NCBI RefSeq assembly: GCF_002929225.1
Contig: NZ_PISM01000004.1
Coordinates: 868,001-932,000 of the forward strand
Direction: 5' to 3'
Length of the DNA stretch: 64,000 nt
Source of the DNA: Stutzerimonas kunmingensis
Lineage (GTDB): Bacteria > Pseudomonadota > Gammaproteobacteria > Pseudomonadales > Pseudomonadaceae
Shown here: positions 47,109-56,120 of the stretch, one piece after another
Layout of the letters: every line of letters begins with the position of its first letter
Position numbering within the stretch: position 1 is the stretch's first letter
Made by a program: the position numbers and the translations under genes
Notes under the pieces: model-generated
What the model was told of the DNA's origin: nothing
The model's database searches: none
The model's input: only the letters and a program-made list of their open reading frames with translations

Positions 47109-47240
47109 GATCGTTCCAACTGATAAAAGTGCGGCGATTTTACCTGAAGCGCCCGGGCCCCGGAGATAGCGATGGCCTATGGGGCTGCGTAAGATGCGTT
47201 CGCCGACACGCTGGTGATCGGATAGCTGCGGAGCACATTG

Positions 47241-47990
47241 ATGGACAAAGAGGAACGTCTGCTCGCCGAAGTGCATGACGCTTTCGGGCTGATTCGCGTA
47301 CTCGAGGTGGGCGACTACCGTTTTCTCGAGTTTGGCGCGGCGGTCGAACAGAGCTGCGTATTCACCGCCGATCCTGCCTGGCTTGAATACGATTACACCC
47401 GCGCGATGCTGCTCGGTGGGCTGTGTCATGCAGAACCGGAAACCGCACTGTTTCTAGGGCTTGGTGCCGGCAACCTGACGCAGGCCTGTCTGCAGTTCCT
47501 GCCGCTGGAGGACGTCGAGGTCATCGAGCTGCGGCCGGCGGTGCCGGAGCTTGCAATGCAGTACCTCGGCTTGCAGAACGACTCGCGGCTGTATATCCGC
47601 ATCGGCGATGCCACCGAGTTGCTGGATACCGCCGAGAGTTCCGATCTGATCTTCGTCGACCTGTACAACGATGCAGGCCCGGATGCCGCGCATCTGGCCT
47701 GGTCGTTCCTCAAGCGCTGTCAGGAAAAACTCAATCCGGGCGGCTGGCTGATCATCAATCAGTGGGGCACCGATGACGATCGCCCGTTGGGCGCGGCGCT
47801 GCTGCGTGGCCTCTATCATCGGCATTACTGGGAGTGCCCCGTGAAGGAGGGCAACGTGGTGCTGCTGGTGCCAGCGGATCTCGATCAGCAGCTGGACATG
47901 ACCGGGCTGCGCCAGCGGGCCGAAGTGTTGGCACCGCGCTTGGGCTATTCGCTGGATTCGTTGATTGCGGCACTGCGGCCCGCGAGCTAA
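47241..47990 (+). CDS. Spermidine synthase-like SAM-dependent protein
   Basis: 249 residues from the ATG at 47241 (GGAG eight bases upstream). A spermidine-synthase Rossmann core with [21 protein letters not shown] as the nucleotide-binding loop, [10 protein letters not shown], and [12 protein letters not shown]. The short N-terminal domain and missing polyamine-site motifs suggest a family member of unknown substrate rather than SpeE itself. Divergent from the DAHP synthase gene. Confidence 0.83.
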   Translation: MDKEERLLAEVHDAFGLIRVLEVGDYRFLEFGAAVEQSCVFTADPAWLEYDYTRAMLLGGLCHAEPETALFLGLGAGNLTQACLQFLPLEDVEVIELRPAVPELAMQYLGLQNDSRLYIRIGDATELLDTAESSDLIFVDLYNDAGPDAAHLAWSFLKRCQEKLNPGGWLIINQWGTDDDRPLGAALLRGLYHRHYWECPVKEGNVVLLVPADLDQQLDMTGLRQRAEVLAPRLGYSLDSLIAALRPAS

Positions 47991-48263
47991 CTCTGCACCG
48001 AACGGGTGCGTCGACGGTAGTGAAGGTTTGTGGCTGTTCCATATCGGTGCGTACTGACCGGCGCCGTCCCGCACGGAAAAGCGCGACGCGCGGCTCTATC
48101 GCGGGGCCTCACTCGTCCCACTCAATATCTGGGTCCCACGAAGCCAGCAGTTAATCAATGCTGGAGCGCTGTGTCTTGCCGCGCTGATGAGCAAACGTGA
48201 CGGCATGGCTGGTCTGCTAATTGCAAAACGCCAGCATATTTTGTCGGCAGTAAGGAATCGCCC

Positions 48264-50426
48264 GTGCCTCATCTTCAAAGCAATCTGATGCATCTGTCCG
48301 CTAGCGAGCGCCATTGGCTTCCGTGGTCGGGGCCAACCGGCAAGCTGGCGATGCGCTGGTCGTGCTGGTTGAATCGTGGCGTGTATCCCGTGGTGGAGCA
48401 GGTCTTCGAGGGCGTTGCGCAGTCACGGGTGCGCATCCTGCAGAACTGGGTCGCCAGTCACTGGGGTCATCTGGCGGACCTCGCCGCCAATCTGGGCGAA
48501 GCCGTTGGCCACGTCGCTAGCGATGTGCTAGAGGGGAAACGAGCACAGCTGCCGGATATTTCCGAGCTGTTCGTCATCGATTCGCAAGGCCGCGTGCTGG
48601 CATCCACCTGTGCGGCTCATGTCGGGCAGCAGGATCTTGATGGCCGAGCGGTAGCGCGCGGGATGAGTGAGCCGTTCCTGCATGGGCCCTATCGTGATCC
48701 GCTGACCCAGCGCCTGGGCGCGAGCACGTCGCGCTTCCATGATGCGGTCACCCTGATGTTCTACCAGCCGGTGCATGTTGGCGGTAAGTGTCTCGGCTGC
48801 ATCTGCGCGCGGGTGCCCAATGATGTGATCGGTGACCTCATCCAGCGCGAGGCCGGCCACGTCTACCCGGAATCGGGTGACAACTACCTGTTCATGGTGG
48901 AGTCGCGCTTCGACAGCAGTGTTCAGACCGGTACGGCGCTGTCACGCTCGCGCTTCGAAGATGCCACCTTCAGCCACGGCGAGAACCTGAAAAGCGGTGT
49001 GCACACGCGCTGGGGAACGGTGCGCGTGCAGCAGCATACCGAGCTGGAATTGCGTTTTACCGATCCGGCCACCGGCCAGTTGCATCCTGGTGTGCGGGAG
49101 ACGATTGCCAAGGGTGCCAACCTGTTCGTCACCTATCCTGGCTACTCGGACTACCGACACATTCCGGTCATCGGCAAGGGCGTTACCTTTCAGCTGCAAG
49201 GCTCGCCAGACCGTTGGGGGATGATGTGTGAGGCGGATCTGGAGGAGGTCTATCGTCGCCGTTCGCTGAGCGTCGGGCTGATGAAGACCTATCTGCTCAC
49301 GGTGACCACGCTGTTCGCCATCGGCAGTCTGCTGCAGGAGTTCAGCGGTCTGCCCACCACCGCGCTGCACCTGGTCAACGGTTTGCTGCTCCTGCTGGGG
49401 GCCTGGGCGTTCGCGTCCTTCGGTCCGCGACGGCTGGCTGCTCGCATGCAGGAGATGACCGAAGTGATTCGTACGCTGGCCGAAGGCGAGGGCAATCTGC
49501 GCCAAAGGGTCGACAGCAGCACCATGCAGCGCGATGAGAGTGGCGACATGGGGCGCTGGATCAACAGTTTCATCGACAGCCTGGACGGTGTGGTCGGCCA
49601 GGTGATCCAGGTCTCGAAACACGTTCGTCAGGACAACGAGCTGATGCTCGAACGCAGCAGCGAAGCGGGGCAGACCACCAGCGATGTGGCCGAATCGATC
49701 CATCAATTGTTGCTGCTGGTGGAGGAGCAACTTGGCGAAATTCAGCAGGCATCGATGACCGCCGAGGAAATGAAGGGCGCCATGGACGAGGTGATGCAGC
49801 GTGCCCGCGAGCGTTTCGACACCGTGCGTAACGGTACCGAATCGATCCGTGATGTGGTGCAGCGCTCGGCTCAGAGCGTTCAGCTGCTTGACAGCCGCAT
49901 GGGCGAGATCGATGAGATCGTCGGGCTGATCAGCGACATCACCACGCAGACCAATCTGCTGGCACTGAACGCGGCAATCGAGGCGGCCAGGGCGGGGGAC
50001 CATGGTCGCGGCTTCGCCGTGGTGGCGGGTGAGGTCCGCTCACTGGCGCAACGTACGGCCAAGGCGGCTGAGGACATTCGGCACAAGGTCGAGAGCCTGC
50101 AGGCGGAAACGCGCCAGGCGGTGTCGTTCATGGAGGGTGGCGTCCAGAATGTCGACAGCAGCCTGCGCCTGACCGAGGAGGCATCCTCGGAGAATGTGCA
50201 TCTGCATCACACGGTCGAGCGCATGTTCGACATCATCAAGGGTCTGAACGAGCGCAGCCTGCATTACGGCCAGACCATCCGTGGCGTCGACCAGGCCTCC
50301 AATGAGATGGGGCAGACCCTCGGCGTGCTGCAGGACAGCGCCGAACGTGTTCGTCATACGGCTGGCAAACTGCACCAATTGGTCGGCCGCTTCCGCGTCA
50401 GCGCCGCCACTAGCGAGGCTGCCTGA
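48264..50426 (+). CDS. Methyl-accepting chemotaxis protein with N-terminal sensor ahead of both membrane helices
   Basis: 720 residues from a GTG (AAGGA upstream). No membrane helix is seen in the first ~335 residues, which contain a Cache/PAS-like segment ([15 protein letters not shown]) and a Cys cluster C176/C179/C181 ([11 protein letters not shown]). Two helices follow (about 342-360 and 366-386), then a HAMP-like linker. The signalling domain has the hairpin tip [20 protein letters not shown] near 555-580 and [16 protein letters not shown]. With two adjacent helices the sensor would be cytoplasmic. The ligand is unknown. Confidence 0.88.
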   Translation: MPHLQSNLMHLSASERHWLPWSGPTGKLAMRWSCWLNRGVYPVVEQVFEGVAQSRVRILQNWVASHWGHLADLAANLGEAVGHVASDVLEGKRAQLPDISELFVIDSQGRVLASTCAAHVGQQDLDGRAVARGMSEPFLHGPYRDPLTQRLGASTSRFHDAVTLMFYQPVHVGGKCLGCICARVPNDVIGDLIQREAGHVYPESGDNYLFMVESRFDSSVQTGTALSRSRFEDATFSHGENLKSGVHTRWGTVRVQQHTELELRFTDPATGQLHPGVRETIAKGANLFVTYPGYSDYRHIPVIGKGVTFQLQGSPDRWGMMCEADLEEVYRRRSLSVGLMKTYLLTVTTLFAIGSLLQEFSGLPTTALHLVNGLLLLLGAWAFASFGPRRLAARMQEMTEVIRTLAEGEGNLRQRVDSSTMQRDESGDMGRWINSFIDSLDGVVGQVIQVSKHVRQDNELMLERSSEAGQTTSDVAESIHQLLLLVEEQLGEIQQASMTAEEMKGAMDEVMQRARERFDTVRNGTESIRDVVQRSAQSVQLLDSRMGEIDEIVGLISDITTQTNLLALNAAIEAARAGDHGRGFAVVAGEVRSLAQRTAKAAEDIRHKVESLQAETRQAVSFMEGGVQNVDSSLRLTEEASSENVHLHHTVERMFDIIKGLNERSLHYGQTIRGVDQASNEMGQTLGVLQDSAERVRHTAGKLHQLVGRFRVSAATSEAA

Positions 50427-50802
50427 AAGTGATGCCCGCCGCGAGGGCGAGACCTGCCACGGTGCCGCTGCTGTGCACCTGGCTCGGTGCAGGCGAGCCA
50501 CGCGGCGGGGCTTGCTGGCCAACGGTGCGCCCGGTAGCCCAACCGCCCGCGCAAAATACCCGCACAGCTTCACGTTAATCCGGTATAGTACGCGCCGGCT
50601 GAAACCCAGCCTGCGTTCAGGTACTGCAACACACGAAGCACTGCTTCGGCTGCTGTCCGCTTCGAGCGGGCTATCCTTGACGATTCATCATTCATACGTT
50701 TTCGCAACCCCGCCGACCAGGCTGCCAGGGTGACCTTCGGGTTTTGCACGGCATGCGCAGCTTCGGAACAATGGGTCTTGCGGAGCATCAGAGACAAGAC
50801 CC
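50427..50802 (+). promoter_or_regulatory. Long deaD leader with candidate -10 box and hairpins
   Basis: 376 bases without a gene. TATAGT at 50584-50589 is a candidate -10 box (no good -35), giving a leader of about 210 bases. Small perfect hairpins lie at 50634-50648 (CGAAGCA/TGCTTCG) and 50657-50669 (CCGCT/AGCGG), and a larger one at 50771-50804 adjoins the start codon. A long structured leader is common for cold-shock genes. Confidence 0.5.
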
Positions 50803-50804
50803 AT
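50771..50804 (+). promoter_or_regulatory. Hairpin overlapping the deaD start codon
   Basis: A perfect 10-base inverted repeat, ATGGGTCTTG (50771-50780) and CAAGACCCAT (50795-50804), with a 14-base loop that contains GGAG and GAGA. The 3' arm ends on the AT of the deaD ATG, so pairing would occlude the initiation site. Confidence 0.65.
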
Positions 50805-52473
50805 GACCCAGGAAATCGGCGGCTTTGCCGCACTCGGTATTCACTCCGCTGTTCTGGCTGCCATCAGCGCAGTCGGCTACGAAGAACCATCCCCTATTCA
50901 ATCTCAGGCGATCCCGGTGATCCTTGGCGGTCACGACATGATCGGCCAGGCGCAGACCGGTACCGGCAAGACCGCGGCCTTTGCGCTGCCGATCCTGTCC
51001 AAGATCGATCCCGCTCGTAAGGAAGTGCAGGCACTGATCCTCGCGCCGACTCGCGAACTGGCCCTGCAGGTCGCCACTGCATTCGAAACCTATTCCAAGC
51101 AGATGCCTGGCCTGACCGTCGTCGCGGTCTACGGTGGCGCACCCATGGGCCCGCAGCTCAAGGCCATTCGCCAGGGCGCGCAGGTCATCGTTGCGACCCC
51201 GGGCCGTCTGGTTGACCACCTGAGCCGCAACAGTGGCCTGCTGTCGACCATCCGCTTCCTGGTACTCGACGAGGCGGACGAGATGCTCAAGCTGGGCTTC
51301 ATGGACGACCTCGAAGTGATCTTCGAAGCGATGCCAGAGAGCCGTCAGACTGTTCTGTTCTCCGCTACGCTGCCGCACTCCATTCGCGCGATTGCCGAAA
51401 AGCACCTGCGTGAGCCGCAGCACATCAAGATCGCTGCCAAGACCCAGACCGTCGCTCGTATCGAGCAGGCACACCTGATGGTCCATGCCGATCAGAAGAT
51501 CCAAGCTGTGCTGCGCCTGCTGGAAGTCGAGGATTTCGACGCCCTGATCGCCTTCGTTCGCACCAAGCAAGCCACCCTGGATCTGGCCGCCGCGCTGGAA
51601 GCCAAGGGCTACAAGGCTGCTGCGCTGAACGGCGACATTGCCCAGAACCAGCGTGAGCGCGTTATCGAATCGCTCAAGGACGGTCGCCTTGACATCGTTG
51701 TCGCCACCGACGTCGCCGCCCGTGGTCTCGATGTGGCGCGCATCACCCACGTATTCAACGTGGACATGCCCTACGATCCGGAGTCCTACGTACACCGCAT
51801 CGGCCGTACCGGCCGTGCCGGTCGTGAAGGCCGTGCGCTGCTGCTGGTCACCCCGCGTGAGCGTCGCATGCTGCAGGTCATCGAGCGCGTGACCAACCAG
51901 AAGGTCGCTGAAGCCCGTCTGCCGAATGCGCAGCAGGTGCTGGACGCCCGCATCAAGAAACTCACTAACAGCCTCGCGCCGCTGGTTGCCGATGCCGAAG
52001 CCACCCATGGCGAGTTGCTCGACAAGCTGGTCGCCGACATCGGTTGCAGCCCACGTGCTCTGGCCGCTGCGCTGTTGCGCAAGGCCACCAATGGTCAGGC
52101 TCTGACCCTGGCCGAGGTGGAAAGAGAGCAGCCGTTGGTTCCGACCAGCAGCCCGCGTGAGCGCACCGAGCGTTCGGATCGTCCTGAGCGTAGTGGTGAT
52201 CGCGAGCGTCGCGCTCCGGTCCCGCTGGCCGAAGGCCGCGCTCGCTGCCGTACGCCGCTTGGAGCGCGTGACGGCATCGCTGCCCGCAACCTGCTCGGCG
52301 CCATCCTCAACGAAGGCGGCCTGGCCCGAGAAGCCATCGGCCGCATCCAGGTGCGCGACAGCTTCAGCCTGGTCGAGCTGCCGGAAGACGGCCTTGACCG
52401 CCTGCTCGGCAAACTCAAGGACACCCGCGTCGGCGGCAAGCAGCTCAAGCTGCGTCGCTATCGCGAGGATTGA
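50803..52473 (+). CDS. deaD: DEAD-box RNA helicase DeaD/CsdA-like
   Basis: 556 residues. Helicase motifs in order: Q motif (PSPIQSQAIP), I AQTGTGKT, Ia PTRELALQV, II DEAD, III SAT, V and VI with ARGLDV and HRIGRTGRAG. An Arg/Glu-rich linker (about 450-480) precedes a DbpA/CsdA-type RNA-binding domain (GARDGIAARNLLGAILNEGGL). It unwinds structured RNA in ribosome assembly and cold adaptation. Monocistronic, with a terminator. Confidence 0.93.
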   Translation: MTQEIGGFAALGIHSAVLAAISAVGYEEPSPIQSQAIPVILGGHDMIGQAQTGTGKTAAFALPILSKIDPARKEVQALILAPTRELALQVATAFETYSKQMPGLTVVAVYGGAPMGPQLKAIRQGAQVIVATPGRLVDHLSRNSGLLSTIRFLVLDEADEMLKLGFMDDLEVIFEAMPESRQTVLFSATLPHSIRAIAEKHLREPQHIKIAAKTQTVARIEQAHLMVHADQKIQAVLRLLEVEDFDALIAFVRTKQATLDLAAALEAKGYKAAALNGDIAQNQRERVIESLKDGRLDIVVATDVAARGLDVARITHVFNVDMPYDPESYVHRIGRTGRAGREGRALLLVTPRERRMLQVIERVTNQKVAEARLPNAQQVLDARIKKLTNSLAPLVADAEATHGELLDKLVADIGCSPRALAAALLRKATNGQALTLAEVEREQPLVPTSSPRERTERSDRPERSGDRERRAPVPLAEGRARCRTPLGARDGIAARNLLGAILNEGGLAREAIGRIQVRDSFSLVELPEDGLDRLLGKLKDTRVGGKQLKLRRYRED

Positions 52474-52491
52474 TCGGTAGTTGGTTAAACG

Positions 52492-52520
52492 AAAGGCGGG
52501 CTTATTAGCCCGCCTTTTTT
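52492..52520 (+). terminator. Rho-independent terminator of deaD
   Basis: AGGCGGGCT-TATT-AGCCCGCCT followed by six T. Confidence 0.92.
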
Positions 52521-52656
52521 ATTGCCCAAAGAAAGATCCACCTCGGCTCTTGCTTTCCATCGATCACGCCAAGGAGTGGTTACTCATCCGTCCCTTTGCA
52601 TTCCGTGTCGTGCTCCGATAAACGAAGCACTCCTTGCTCGTCAATCCCGCTCGGGC

Positions 52657-52673
52657 TGTTCAAACTCTGAACA
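52657..52673. repeat. Inverted repeat upstream of ihfB
   Basis: TGTTCA-AACTC-TGAACA, perfect 6-base arms, 60 bases upstream of the ihfB ATG. Could be an operator or a chance palindrome. Confidence 0.45.
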
Positions 52674-52732
52674 ACATGCTACAAACGACCGCAACCCGAA
52701 TGATCTAGCCGCTTGAAAACGAAGGGAAAACC

Positions 52733-53017
52733 ATGACCAAGTCGGAGTTGATCGAGCGAATCGTCACCCAGCAGGGGCTGCTTTCGTCGAAGGATGTCGA
52801 GCTGGCCATCAAGACCATGCTTGAGCAAATGGCTCAGGCTCTGGCCACTGGCGACCGGATCGAGATCCGCGGCTTTGGTAGCTTTTCCCTGCACTACCGC
52901 GCCCCCCGCGTAGGCCGCAATCCCAAAACCGGCCAATCCGTCAGCCTTGACGGAAAATTCGTCCCGCATTTCAAGCCAGGGAAGGAGTTGCGGGATCGGG
53001 TGAATGAGGAGGACTGA
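52733..53017 (+). CDS. ihfB: Integration host factor subunit beta
   Basis: 94 residues, HU/IHF fold: [15 protein letters not shown] start, [18 protein letters not shown] and the DNA-intercalating arm [10 protein letters not shown] with its Pro. Length and sequence match Pseudomonas IhfB, with a C-terminus RVNEED. IHF bends DNA and aids sigma-54 promoters such as the flagellar ones. In P. aeruginosa it follows rpsA; here deaD is upstream. The wzz genes downstream fit the known ihfB-wzz junction at O-antigen loci. Confidence 0.95.
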   Translation: MTKSELIERIVTQQGLLSSKDVELAIKTMLEQMAQALATGDRIEIRGFGSFSLHYRAPRVGRNPKTGQSVSLDGKFVPHFKPGKELRDRVNEED

Positions 53018-53168
53018 TAAGCGGCTAGGCTAGCTCTCCCTGTAGCAGCGAGGCATCAGCCTAAATAGTTGTTAAAAGCCATCATTCGGCTGAACTTTTT
53101 GCGGTTTGTACGTACAAAATCCGGTTCGCTTGCTCCGCAGTGAAGAGCACACATAACAAGGATTTCGG

Positions 53169-54449
53169 ATGACCGTGCAGCAACCTACTTCGCCCAACGA
53201 TGAGATCGACCTGGTCGAGCTGTTCCGCGCGCTTTGGCGCCAGAAGATTCTAATCATCGGCGTCACGCTTCTCACCACAGTGCTGGCGGCCCTGTATGCC
53301 TTCCTGGCGACGCCATACTTTCAAGTTCGAACTTATCTTCGTCCAGTGCCGCAGAGCAATCTGGACCAGCTCAATGAAACGGGCATCTACAAGCTCACTC
53401 CAGAAGAGGCCATCAATCGTGTAGCAGGCGGCCTGTCGTCTTATGACAACCGTCTGGAGTTCTTCATGAACAATCCGGAGCTGTTTCCGAATCTCACCGA
53501 GCGGGGCGAGCAATTGGAGCAGGCGTTCGCTGAGTTCAATGAAGAGGCGTTTGAGATGCTGTTCCCTGATCCGAAGCGTACGGAGAACCGCAGCGCCTTC
53601 GTGGGTCTGAGGCTGACTTACCCTGAGGGGGTCGCCGGTGCTTCGGTAGTCAATGGCTTTGTCGCTTATGTGTTGGAGCTGGAGCGCCGCGAAATCGCTG
53701 AGGATGTGGAAAGCCTGGTCAACAATCGTCTGGCCAGCCTTGAGATGAACATTGAGGCGCAGCGTGCAAACTACGAAGCGTCCAAGGAGGCGAAGATCGC
53801 GTCCCTGCTCGAAGAGAACGCGCTGAAGCGGGCCCAGCTTCAGGACGAGCTCGCTGTTCTGCGTGAGGAACTCAAAACTCGACGGAACAACCGAATTCAG
53901 GAGTTGACTGAGGCGATATCCATAGCCGAGTCGTTGAGTATTCGTAAGCCAACAAGCCCGTCTGCAATGTCCGACTTGGCCAGAGGCGGCGCGCAAGTTA
54001 TTCGGACGGAGGTAAACAGTCGGGAAACCCCGCTGTATTTCATGGGAACAGAAGCACTATCCGCGGAGCGTGATGCCCTCGCGAGTCGCAAGTCGGATGA
54101 CTTCATGGAGCCTCGAATCGCCGAGATCCAATCCGAGCTCGCAATGCTAGAAAACAATCGCGAAGTGGAAATTCTCAGAGAGCGAGAGGGTGAAGACCTA
54201 TACCTGACCAATCTCGCTGAGTTGCGCGAAGAGGCCGCCCGTTTGAAGGGAATCAAACTCGATACCGATCGGTTGCGGCTTGTGCGCCTGGATCAGCCTG
54301 CGCTGGATTCGTCCAAGCCAATCAAACCCAAGAAAGCCCTGATTCTCGCACTGGGCTTTGTGCTTGGCGGCATGCTTGGCGTATTCGCCGCTTTGGTACG
54401 CAGCCTTGCGAATCGCGGCCGCGAGCTGCAAGCCCCATCGACGTCGTAA
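53169..54449 (+). CDS. wzz: Wzz-family O-antigen chain-length determinant (1)
   Basis: 426 residues. TM1 (about 24-44) follows DEIDLVELFRALWRQKIL. A large coiled periplasmic domain (about 60-385) and TM2 (about 393-413) with the Pro-rich PIKPKKALILALGFVLGG complete the polysaccharide co-polymerase layout. It is longer than classical Wzz (about 330-350), as in long-chain types. ATG with AAGGA upstream. It sets O-polysaccharide length with Wzy. Confidence 0.92.
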   Translation: MTVQQPTSPNDEIDLVELFRALWRQKILIIGVTLLTTVLAALYAFLATPYFQVRTYLRPVPQSNLDQLNETGIYKLTPEEAINRVAGGLSSYDNRLEFFMNNPELFPNLTERGEQLEQAFAEFNEEAFEMLFPDPKRTENRSAFVGLRLTYPEGVAGASVVNGFVAYVLELERREIAEDVESLVNNRLASLEMNIEAQRANYEASKEAKIASLLEENALKRAQLQDELAVLREELKTRRNNRIQELTEAISIAESLSIRKPTSPSAMSDLARGGAQVIRTEVNSRETPLYFMGTEALSAERDALASRKSDDFMEPRIAEIQSELAMLENNREVEILREREGEDLYLTNLAELREEAARLKGIKLDTDRLRLVRLDQPALDSSKPIKPKKALILALGFVLGGMLGVFAALVRSLANRGRELQAPSTS

Positions 54450-54709
54450 ATTGCCGCGTCCCTTTTTTCTGCGAAGAGCCAGGCAAGGCGTTGAACGCTT
54501 TGCCTGGCAGCGTAACTGAAGATCGGCCGGCATCTAGCAGGACGTTATAGGCGCCCACAATCGCCAAATTAAATTGATGCGCGTCACTTGTTTTTTGTGA
54601 ACTGGCTGGCAAAATGACGGCCCGCAGCATGACGGAACTTTTCCGTTTGCTTGCGGTATAGCCCCTGGCGCGCGCTCTGCGTCGCCGCATTCAGCGAGAC
54701 GGACCTCAA

Positions 54710-55990
54710 GTGAACGCAGTAACTCCTCCGCAAGTCCTTGCTTCGGCAACGCCTGATGAAATTGACCTGATCCAGCTCTTTCGCTCTTTGTGGAAGCAAA
54801 AGTTCCTGATTGGCGGCGTAGCTGTGGTGTGCACGCTCGTCGGGTTGCTCTACGCCATGCTGGCGCCTCGTTATTACACCGTTCAAAGCGTGCTACGACC
54901 GGCCGCCATCAAAGACCTCGATGAGTTGAATCATCTTGGTATCTACAAGTTGTCGCCGAAACAAGCGCTGGCTCAAGTCGGGGCGACGCTTGACTCGTAC
55001 GAGAATCGGCTAGCTTTCTTCCGTCAGCATCCCCAGCTTTTCGCTGATCTGGCCCAGCCTGGGCGAACACTTGAGCAGACCTTTGAAGCCTTCAACGATG
55101 AGGCCTTCAAGTTGCTGCAACCAGATCCAAAGAAGCCCGAGGGGACGTCCCCGTATGTCGGCCTCCAGCTCACCTATCCTGAAGCGCTGGATGGGGTTGA
55201 GATCGTCAACAGCTTTGTGAATTTCTCCCTGATTAACGTCCAAAAGGAGATAGCGGCTGATCTGGATACTCTTATCGGCAACCGGCTTAGTCAGCTTGAC
55301 AAGAAGATTGCTGCTGCTCGTGCCAGCTATGAGGCCAGCAAGGAAATCAAGATCGCCAAACTGACCGAGGCTGATGCGCTCAAGCGTGCAGAGTTGAATG
55401 ATGAGTTGGCTGCTCTGCGCCAGCAGCTCCGGACGCGTCGCGATAACCGCATCAACCAGCTCAACGAAGCGATTCGAATCGCGACTTCGCTGGGTATAAG
55501 CAAACCCACCACACCTTCGTCCCTTGGAGCGCCTGAGATCACGAGCCAAGGCAGCGTGATACGTACCGAGGTCAACAACCAGCAGATTCCTTTGTATTTC
55601 ATGGGTAGCGAAGCGTTGGAAGCCGAGCGTAAGGCGCTCTTGGCTCGTCGCTCAGACGACTTCACCGAGCCGCGCATTGCACAGATTGCCCGGGAGCTGA
55701 AGCTGCTTGAACACAACCGCCAGATCGAGGTCTTACAAAGTCGAGAGAACGAAGACCTGTTCCTGAAAGACCTGGCCGGTTGGCGCGAGGAAGCAGCGAG
55801 GCTGCGCTCCCTGCAGTTTGATGCTGGTTCGCTCAAGCTGGTCGCCATCGATCAACGAGCAGTTGAGCCCCGTCAGCCCATCAAGCCCAAGAAGGCTTTG
55901 ATCGTGGCTCTCGCGCTGGTATTGGGCGGCATGCTCGGAGTGTTCGTCGCGCTGGTGCGCAACCTTCGCCGTCCGGTTGCCGCGATCTGA
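54710..55990 (+). CDS. Wzz-family O-antigen chain-length determinant (2), tandem paralogue
   Basis: 426 residues from a GTG, the same length as the preceding gene and collinear with it along the whole sequence (DEIDLIQLFRSLWKQKFL; YFMGSEALEAERKALLARRSDDF; PIKPKKALIVALALVLGG). Clearly a tandem duplicate that has since diverged. The 260-base gap between the two contains no gene and no obvious terminator, so they may be co-transcribed. Two co-polymerases would allow two modal chain lengths. Confidence 0.9.
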   Translation: MNAVTPPQVLASATPDEIDLIQLFRSLWKQKFLIGGVAVVCTLVGLLYAMLAPRYYTVQSVLRPAAIKDLDELNHLGIYKLSPKQALAQVGATLDSYENRLAFFRQHPQLFADLAQPGRTLEQTFEAFNDEAFKLLQPDPKKPEGTSPYVGLQLTYPEALDGVEIVNSFVNFSLINVQKEIAADLDTLIGNRLSQLDKKIAAARASYEASKEIKIAKLTEADALKRAELNDELAALRQQLRTRRDNRINQLNEAIRIATSLGISKPTTPSSLGAPEITSQGSVIRTEVNNQQIPLYFMGSEALEAERKALLARRSDDFTEPRIAQIARELKLLEHNRQIEVLQSRENEDLFLKDLAGWREEAARLRSLQFDAGSLKLVAIDQRAVEPRQPIKPKKALIVALALVLGGMLGVFVALVRNLRRPVAAI

Positions 55991-56120
55991 CCATCCATCC
56001 GCCGGCGTGCCGTTGAGACCTCAACGGCCCCGAAAGACGGTAGTATTCCCGCCTATTTTTTAAGGTGGCTCGTGACTAGCATGTCGCGAGGCGTTGGTTG
56101 ACATCGTTAAAGGAATAACC

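Noticed and set aside
53018..53168. JUMPstart/ops element before the O-antigen genes
   Set aside because: The gap before the first wzz gene was searched by eye and the conserved ops core (GGCGGTAGC) was not found.
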